From positions 1 to 11,273 of the forward strand of contig QHVR01000329.1 in the NCBI GenBank assembly GCA_003223595.1: DNA of 11,273 bases, read 5' to 3'. The notes under the pieces were generated by a model. It did not search any database. It was not told where the DNA came from and worked only from the letters and a program-made list of their open reading frames with translations. Both the position numbers and the translations under genes were made by a program. Numbering within the stretch: the first letter of the stretch is position 1; each line of letters begins with the position of its first letter. Source of the stretch: Acidobacteriota bacterium. Lineage in GTDB: Bacteria > Acidobacteriota > Terriglobia > Terriglobales > Acidobacteriaceae. Positions 7,120 to 11,273 of this stretch are shown here, one piece after another.

Positions 7120-9921
7120 ATGTCTGTGAACAGCTTCAATTCCCGCTCTTCTCTCCAAATCGGAAACAAGCAATACGAAATCTACCGCCTCGACGCGCTC
7201 GACAAGCAGGGAATCTCCACCAGACACCTGCCCTTCTCCCTGCGAATTCTTCTCGAGAACCTGCTGCGCACCGAAGATGGACGCAACGTGCGAAAAGAAG
7301 ACATTCGCGCGCTGGCGAACTGGAACAGCAAATCGAAGGCCGACAAGGAAATTGCCTTCACCCCCAGCCGCGTCCTCCTGCAGGATTTCACCGGAGTCCC
7401 CTGCATAGTCGATCTCGCGGCCATGCGCGATGCCATGCAGCAACTAGGCGGCGACCCCTCCCTGATTAATCCGCTGCAACCCGTCGAACTGGTCATTGAT
7501 CACTCCGTCCAGGTCGACGAATTCGGCACCAGCAACGCGCTCGAAATGAATGCGCTGCTCGAATTCCAGCGCAACCAGGAGCGCTACTCCTTCCTCCGCT
7601 GGGGTCAAACCGGATTCAGAAATCTCGCCATCGTTCCTCCTGATACCGGTATCGTCCACCAGGTCAATCTCGAATACCTGGCCCGCGTAGTCTTCGTCCG
7701 TGAGTCTCCAGGTAAGCGCCAAGCCTACCCCGACACCCTGGTCGGCACCGACAGCCACACCACCATGGTGAATGGCTTGGGCGTCCTCGGTTGGGGAGTC
7801 GGAGGGATCGAAGCCGAGGCGGCGATGCTCGGACAGCCTGTCTCCATGCTCATTCCCCTTGTGGTTGGAGTGAAGCTCACTGGCAGATTGCGCGAAGGCG
7901 CCACCGCCACCGACCTCGTTCTGACCATCACCGAGATGCTGCGCAAGCATGGAGTGGTGGGCAAATTCGTCGAATACTTCGGCCCGGGATTGCGCGATCT
8001 CCCGCTCGCCGATCGCGCCACCATCGCCAACATGTCTCCCGAATACGGCGCCACCTGCGGAATCTTCCCCATCGACAAAGAGACTTTGAAATATCTGCGC
8101 CTGACCGGACGCACCGAAGATCAAATCGCTCTCGTCGAGTCCTACGCACGCGAGCAAGGCATGTTCCATGACGACAAGACTCCCCAGGCCGAGTACTCCG
8201 AGTTGCTCTCCCTCGATCTCGCCACCGTGGAGCCCTCGCTCGCTGGTCCAAAACGCCCGCAGGACCGTGTCGTGCTCTCCCAAGCCGGAGAGTCCTTCTG
8301 CGACGCCCTCCCTGGCCTGATGAAGCCGAAAGCCTCCACCAAAGCTGGCGCCATTCCCGCCGTCGCCCCCACTACAAAAGATCGCTGGGAACAGGAAGGC
8401 GGCAGTCCGGCTGCCGTTGGCGTCCAGGATCCGGATATCCGCGAGCATGTTCCTGAATCAGTCAAGGACTCTCTGCAGCATGGCAGCGTCGTCATCGCTG
8501 CCATTACTTCCTGTACTAACACCTCCAATCCCTCGGTACTCATTGGCGCCGGCCTGCTCGCCAGGAAAGCCGTGGAGAAGGGATTGACCGTTCCCCTCTG
8601 GGTCAAAACATCGCTGGCTCCCGGTTCCAAAGTCGTGACTGACTACCTTCAAAAGGCCGGGCTGATGCCCTATCTCGAGAAGCTGAAGTTTCATCTCGTC
8701 GGCTACGGATGCACCACCTGCATCGGCAACTCGGGCCCCCTGCCTACCGAGGTCTCCGAAGCGATCGACGATAAGGAATTAGTGGTCGCCTCCGTGCTCT
8801 CGGGCAATCGCAACTTCGAAGGCCGCATCAACTCCGAAGTTCGCGCCAACTACCTCATGTCCCCCCCTCTGGTGGTCGCCTTTGCGCTGGCCGGCAGAAT
8901 CGATATCGATCTGCGCAAAGATCCCATCGGCAAGGGCAAGGACGGCCAGCCTGTCTATCTCGCCGACATCTGGCCCAGCTCGCGCGAAGTGGAAGACACC
9001 ATGCAGCACGCCATTACTTCCGAGATGTTCAAGAAATCCTATGCTGAAGTCTTCCAGGGCGACCAGCGCTGGCGTGGCCTCGCCGTCCCCAAAGGCGATA
9101 CCTACGCCTGGGACCAGAACTCCACATACATTCAGCGCGCCCCTTACTTCGACGACATGGACGTGAAGCCCGCCCCAGTCGAGGACATCAACCACGCCCG
9201 CGTCCTGGCAGTTCTCGGCGACAGCGTGACCACCGACCACATCTCGCCCGCAGGATCGATCAAGAAAGACAGCCCCGCCGGACACTATTTGCAGGAACAT
9301 GGGGTCAAGCCCGCCGACTTCAACTCCTACGGTTCCCGCCGCGGCAATCACGAGGTCATGGTCCGCGGCACCTTCGCCAACGTCCGCCTGCGTAACAGGC
9401 TGGTGCAGACCGAAGGTGGATTCACCCGTCACCTGCCCACCAATACCGAGATGTCGATCTTCGACGCCTCGAAAAAATACCGCGCCGATGGCACCCCTCT
9501 GCTCATCCTCGCGGGCAAGGAATACGGCTCAGGCTCCTCGCGCGACTGGGCTGCCAAAGGCCCGGCCCTGCTCGGAGTGCGCGCCGTAATCGCCGAGAGC
9601 TACGAGCGCATTCACCGCTCCAACCTGGTCGGGATGGGCATCCTGCCGCTGCAGTTTGCCGCAGGCCAGAACGCCGAATCTCTAAGGCTCACGGGAGAAG
9701 AAACCTTCGAGATCACCGGCATCCGCGATGTTGTGAACCACTTCGCCCCCGGACGCACCGTCAAAGTACGCGCCTCGGCCAACGGCAAAGACCCGCTGGA
9801 GTTCGATGCAGTCGTCCGCATCGATACCCCGCAGGAAGCTTTGTATTACGCCAACGGCGGCATTCTGCAGTACGTGCTGAGACAGTTGCTGGCCAGCAAG
9901 CCCCAGACCGTAGGGGCGTGA
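7120..9921 (+). CDS. acnA: Aconitate hydratase A (AcnA-type)
   Basis: Aconitase interconverts citrate and isocitrate in the TCA cycle, and some relatives also bind mRNA when iron is scarce. The 933-residue product belongs to the AcnA/IRP class. The [4Fe-4S] ligands are Cys465 (SCTNTSN) and Cys531/Cys534 (GYGCTTCIGNSG). Other class marks are VGTDSHTTM (about 208-216), the GGIEAEAAMLGQP segment, SVTTDHISPAG in the C-terminal swivel domain, the NSYGSRRGNHEVM segment and the active-site GSGSSRDWAAKGP. It is about 40 residues longer than E. coli AcnA (891). Most of the excess is an Ala/Pro/Lys-rich insert around residues 402-438, just before the first cluster Cys. The start is supported by GAAGGAAGG (7106-7114), 5 bases before the ATG. 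It is a monocistronic unit ended by a strong terminator. An AT-rich stretch at 7051-7065 may hold the promoter, but no convincing -35/-10 pair is seen. Confidence 0.97.
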   Translation: MSVNSFNSRSSLQIGNKQYEIYRLDALDKQGISTRHLPFSLRILLENLLRTEDGRNVRKEDIRALANWNSKSKADKEIAFTPSRVLLQDFTGVPCIVDLAAMRDAMQQLGGDPSLINPLQPVELVIDHSVQVDEFGTSNALEMNALLEFQRNQERYSFLRWGQTGFRNLAIVPPDTGIVHQVNLEYLARVVFVRESPGKRQAYPDTLVGTDSHTTMVNGLGVLGWGVGGIEAEAAMLGQPVSMLIPLVVGVKLTGRLREGATATDLVLTITEMLRKHGVVGKFVEYFGPGLRDLPLADRATIANMSPEYGATCGIFPIDKETLKYLRLTGRTEDQIALVESYAREQGMFHDDKTPQAEYSELLSLDLATVEPSLAGPKRPQDRVVLSQAGESFCDALPGLMKPKASTKAGAIPAVAPTTKDRWEQEGGSPAAVGVQDPDIREHVPESVKDSLQHGSVVIAAITSCTNTSNPSVLIGAGLLARKAVEKGLTVPLWVKTSLAPGSKVVTDYLQKAGLMPYLEKLKFHLVGYGCTTCIGNSGPLPTEVSEAIDDKELVVASVLSGNRNFEGRINSEVRANYLMSPPLVVAFALAGRIDIDLRKDPIGKGKDGQPVYLADIWPSSREVEDTMQHAITSEMFKKSYAEVFQGDQRWRGLAVPKGDTYAWDQNSTYIQRAPYFDDMDVKPAPVEDINHARVLAVLGDSVTTDHISPAGSIKKDSPAGHYLQEHGVKPADFNSYGSRRGNHEVMVRGTFANVRLRNRLVQTEGGFTRHLPTNTEMSIFDASKKYRADGTPLLILAGKEYGSGSSRDWAAKGPALLGVRAVIAESYERIHRSNLVGMGILPLQFAAGQNAESLRLTGEETFEITGIRDVVNHFAPGRTVKVRASANGKDPLEFDAVVRIDTPQEALYYANGGILQYVLRQLLASKPQTVGA

Positions 9922-9947
9922 GGAATAGAACTTGCCTCCAGAAACAC

Positions 9948-9985
9948 GAAGGCGCGACCCTTAGGCCGCGCCTTCCCTTAATTTC
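9948..9985 (+). terminator. Intrinsic terminator after acnA
   Basis: GAAGGCGCG (9948-9956) and CGCGCCTTC (9967-9975) form a perfect 9-base stem with a 10-base loop, two further C-G pairs of which can close inside it. A pyrimidine- and T-rich tract (CCTTAATTTCTCTCT) follows. It lies 26 bases after the aconitase stop on the same strand. Stem strength is clear; the T tract is interrupted. Confidence 0.8.
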
Positions 9986-10120
9986 TCTCTATATTTCCAG
10001 AATAGCAAATTGGCCGGGGCAAACCGGAAAAGATTTCAGATTTATATTTGCCCAGTTTTCACGTACTTAACTCCATCTCTCGCGTTTTACCCCCTTGACA
10101 ATTTTTGGCTGAAATCAGCG

Positions 10121-10147
10121 TAGGAACAGCCCGCTCAGGGCTGTCCC
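10121..10147. repeat. Hairpin element related to the one upstream of acnA
   Basis: ACAGCCC (10126-10132) pairs perfectly with GGGCTGT (10138-10144) around a 5-base loop. After one mismatch, two further G-C pairs extend the stem. With its leading TAGG it resembles the first hairpin at 6977-7001 (TAGGRACAGCC...CTGTCC in both). No T tract follows, so it is not a standard terminator. Confidence 0.45.
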
Positions 10148-10156
10148 AGTTAACTG
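10147..10156. promoter_or_regulatory. Perfect palindrome CAGTTAACTG, possible operator
   Basis: A perfect 10-base palindrome directly follows the hairpin. Its core GTTAAC recurs in the GGTTAAC...GCTAACC dyad at 10211-10229. Two related dyads in a non-coding region next to regulatory genes could be protein-binding sites. There is no direct evidence of what binds. Confidence 0.25.
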
Positions 10157-10233
10157 TAAGCTCGACTACATTGCTCGCCAAGGCGACTCCCAAAGCCCTG
10201 CGGCCTCAATGGTTAACGTTTAGCTAACCGGAG

Positions 10234-10332
10234 AATCCTGTACGAGTTAAGGAATTTTTAGCCGCACGCTACGGAGTGGTCGCATGGCCAGAGTTCCCCT
10301 TCCGCGCATCCGACTTCATTAGTATGAAGTCA
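10234..10332 (+). repeat. Direct repeat copy A flanking the receiver gene
   Basis: This 99-base copy matches 10770-10866 with about 11 substitutions and one 2-base indel (about 87% identity, counted by hand). A 22-base block is identical (10280-10301 here, 10816-10837 in copy B). Substitutions cluster at 10274-10279. The copy overlaps the receiver gene's final codons and stop (10319-10321). It contains a perfect 8-base inverted repeat GACTTCAT/ATGAAGTC around a 4-base loop, which is degraded in copy B. It also carries the ATGAAGTCA that in copy B is a possible start of the Crp/Fnr gene, so it may be a duplicated leader. Confidence 0.9.
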
Positions 10333-10756
10333 GTTGCCCGATGGCGGCGAGCAACTCTCCCGTGTCTCCCTTGGCCACTACATGCAGCACTCCGTAGCTC
10401 TGAGCCGCCAGTTCCAGCGCGGGCGTCGAATGCATGGTGTACATCAGGATCGGAATGCCAGGGAGAGCGGTCGAAATCTCCCGCGCCGCTGTCAAACCGT
10501 CCATGATTGGCATCGCCAGATCCAGAATCACAAGATCCGGCCGCAACTCCAGCGTTCGCGAAAGCGCCGCTTCACCATTCTCCACCTCGATCAATTCAAC
10601 CGAATGAGCCGCCCCCAGGAGCTTTACGAGAGCTCCACGCACGGCAGGACTATCGTCGGCGATGAGGATGCGCGTCACGTCAGCAAATGACAGTCGACAG
10701 GGGCGCTCCTCGTCGTCTGTGTGATGCCCGACAAAGTAAGGGACGCGAACATTCAC
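10319..10756 (-). CDS. Stand-alone response-regulator receiver protein
   Basis: This is a receiver (REC) domain without an output domain, 145 residues from the ATG at 10756. The acidic pair Asp34-Asp35 (ILIADDSPAVRGAL), the phospho-acceptor Asp79 (LVILDLAMPIMDG), Thr107 (ILMYTMHS) and Lys129 (HVVAKGD) are all in place, so it should be phosphorylatable. The sequence style, with PAVRGAL, LRPDLVILDLAMP and G-rich ends, is that of NarL/FixJ-type receivers, yet no HTH domain follows. It probably acts by protein contact or as a phosphate sink. The first 27 residues lie outside the receiver fold. A GTG at 10675 (VTRILIADD) is an alternative start, though neither has a convincing Shine-Dalgarno. No cognate kinase is in the window. 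The gene sits between two copies of a direct repeat and is divergent from the Crp/Fnr gene. Confidence 0.88.
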   Translation of the reverse strand: MNVRVPYFVGHHTDDEERPCRLSFADVTRILIADDSPAVRGALVKLLGAAHSVELIEVENGEAALSRTLELRPDLVILDLAMPIMDGLTAAREISTALPGIPILMYTMHSTPALELAAQSYGVLHVVAKGDTGELLAAIGQLTSY

Positions 10757-10767
10757 CCGCTATCGGG

Positions 10768-10793
10768 AAAATCCTGTACGCATTAAGGATTTT
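10768..10793. promoter_or_regulatory. AAAATCCT-N10-AGGATTTT dyad in the divergent intergenic region
   Basis: A perfect 8-base inverted repeat (10768-10775 and 10786-10793) with a 10-base spacer lies 12 bases upstream of the receiver ATG, within copy B. The equivalent place in copy A keeps only about 4 pairs. It could be an operator, or an A/T-rich hairpin followed by T residues. Function is inferred from position only. Confidence 0.3.
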
Positions 10794-10866
10794 TTAGGCG
10801 CACGCTACGAGGCAGTCGCATGGCCAGAGTTCCCCTTCTGCGCATCCCACTTCTTGTATGAAGTCA
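10770..10866 (+). repeat. Direct repeat copy B in the receiver-Crp/Fnr intergenic region
   Basis: This 97-base partner of 10234-10332, in the same orientation and 534-536 bases away, fills nearly all the space between the receiver start (10756) and the Crp/Fnr start. It should therefore include whatever drives one or both genes, although I could not place a convincing -35/-10 pair in it. It ends in ATGAAGTCA, in frame with the downstream regulator. Confidence 0.9.
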
Positions 10867-10882
10867 AGACCGCGTCGCGCAC

Positions 10883-10888
10883 GGAGGA
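10883..10888 (+). promoter_or_regulatory. Ribosome binding site favouring a TTG start
   Basis: GGAGGA lies 5 bases before TTG at 10894. It is the best Shine-Dalgarno in the region and is the reason TTG is preferred over the in-frame ATG at 10858, which has none. Confidence 0.65.
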
Positions 10889-10893
10889 AAGCT

Positions 10894-11273
10894 TTGCGCC
10901 CTAAGAATGCGATTCCCGCTATCACCGAAGTCTCCCATCCCGGCGAGCGTACCAACTCCGAAGGTAAGCCGGTACGAAATCAAATCTTGTTAGCCATCCC
11001 CGACGAAGAATTTCATTTCCTGCGCGAGGATCTGCACTACCTGGAACTACCGCAACGAACCGTTCTACATGAACCCAAACAGAAGCTGCAATTCGTCTAT
11101 TTTTTAAATTCGGGTATGGTTTCCCTGGTGTTTCGCACCAAAAACGGAGAAAGCGTCGAGGTCGGTGTTTTAGGTAACGAAGGCTTCACTCCCATCGCGG
11201 TTTCGGCGGGGCTGCGAAGCGTTCCTCATCAGGCCATCATGCAGGTTAGTGGCGATGGCTTCCGCATGCCGGC
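10894..11273 (+). CDS. Crp/Fnr-family transcriptional regulator (3' end missing)
   Basis: This is the N-terminal part of a cyclic-nucleotide-binding-fold regulator, cut by the right window edge; about 126 residues are visible. After a charged leader (RPKNAIPAITEV) comes NQILLAIPDEEFHFL, the usual opening helix, then the jelly-roll: LHYLELPQRTVLHEP, LQFVYFLNSGMVSLVF, ESVEVGVLGNEGFTPIAV and HQAIMQVSGDGFRM. The VYFLNSGMVSLV and EVGVLGNEGF blocks are typical of the Crp/Fnr class. No N-terminal Cys cluster for Fe-S sensing is visible, so a classical FNR is unlikely. The ligand is unknown, and the DNA-binding HTH lies beyond the window. The start is taken as TTG 10894 on its GGAGGA site. The in-frame ATG at 10858, inside the direct repeat, would add 12 very basic residues. 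It is divergent from the receiver gene. Confidence 0.87.
   Translation, partial: MRPKNAIPAITEVSHPGERTNSEGKPVRNQILLAIPDEEFHFLREDLHYLELPQRTVLHEPKQKLQFVYFLNSGMVSLVFRTKNGESVEVGVLGNEGFTPIAVSAGLRSVPHQAIMQVSGDGFRMP

Larger units (their letters stand above)
9986..10233. other. Non-coding regulatory-looking stretch between acnA and the receiver gene
   Basis: No supportable coding region is found between the aconitase stop and the receiver gene's stop (9922-10318). The part from 9986 is more AT-rich than its surroundings. It contains a lone consensus TTGACA (10095-10100) without a -10 at proper spacing, a hairpin (10121-10147), a perfect palindrome CAGTTAACTG (10147-10156) and an imperfect dyad GGTTAAC/GCTAACC (10211-10229). 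The two GTTAAC-centred dyads could be operator sites, but that is inference. The direct repeat copy follows from 10234. Confidence 0.4.

Noticed and set aside
7444..8448. Long minus-strand open frame (334 codons) opposite aconitase
   Set aside because: The plus strand is unambiguous aconitase with cluster ligands. The antisense frame is open because of the high-GC codon pattern.
8779..9432. Minus-strand open frame (217 codons) opposite aconitase
   Set aside because: Same reasoning: Val/Gly/Asp-rich composition typical of an antisense shadow, with no family motif.
9948..9985. Hairpin as part of a dispersed repeat
   Set aside because: Its position just after acnA, perfect GC stem and trailing T-rich tract are better explained as an intrinsic terminator.
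10095..10126. TTGACA followed by TAGGAA as a promoter
   Set aside because: The spacer is 20 bases and the -10 is poor; no gene follows on the plus strand for several hundred bases.
10276..10506. Small plus-strand frame starting in repeat copy A
   Set aside because: It runs antisense to the receiver gene. The frame is not kept between the two repeat copies because of the 2-base indel, so coding is unlikely.
10234..10866. Insertion sequence or composite transposon around the receiver gene
   Set aside because: There is no transposase, no terminal inverted repeats around the whole unit and no short target duplication. The direct repeats also differ by over 10%.
1..11273. CRISPR array, tRNA, rRNA or prophage signal
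   Set aside because: No regularly spaced short repeats, no cloverleaf-like sequence, and no phage or integrase protein in any frame were seen by eye.

Overview
This 11.3 kb window has a GC-rich, densely coded bacterial layout. The protein families present suggest an Acidobacteriota chromosome: a secreted redoxin next to a haem c / type II copper monooxygenase / TPR fusion, a Yip1-type membrane protein, and palindromic intergenic repeats. That assignment is an inference from gene content, not a database match. I see no transposase, phage gene, CRISPR array, tRNA or rRNA.

Layout, left to right. (1) 1-1148 is the 3' part of mnmE (tRNA wobble-uridine modification GTPase), cut by the window edge. 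It meets ruvA (Holliday junction helicase subunit, minus strand) tail to tail with no base between the two stop codons. (2) From a divergent promoter region (1737-1815), three plus-strand genes form a compact predicted operon at 1816-5267. They encode an exported thioredoxin-fold redoxin, an exported cytochrome c / PHM-like copper monooxygenase / TPR fusion, and an exported all-TPR protein. All three have N-terminal signal sequences, so this looks like one extracytoplasmic copper-redox module and is the most interesting coding part of the window. (3) 5310-6134 is an aldo/keto reductase with a complete catalytic tetrad. It converges on a five-helix Yip1-family membrane protein (6146-6913, minus). 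(4) 7120-9921 encodes a full-length AcnA-type aconitase with its [4Fe-4S] cysteines, followed by a strong intrinsic terminator. (5) 9922-11273 is regulatory. A 397-base non-coding stretch with hairpins and GTTAAC palindromes leads to a stand-alone response-regulator receiver gene (10319-10756, minus). Beyond it lies the start of a Crp/Fnr-family regulator cut by the right edge.

The clearest structure not explained by genes is an imperfect direct repeat of about 98 bp (10234-10332 and 10770-10866, roughly 87% identical by hand count). It brackets the receiver gene. One copy fills the divergent intergenic region between the receiver and the Crp/Fnr gene, and the other overlaps the receiver's last codons. 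A second repeat-like theme is a TAGGRACAGCC...CTGTCC hairpin found upstream of aconitase and again at 10121-10147.

Functional picture: housekeeping genes (mnmE, ruvA, acnA) surround an accessory secreted redox operon and a two-gene regulatory locus. Nothing in the sequence links the regulators to the redox operon, and the substrate of the copper monooxygenase cannot be read from the sequence.
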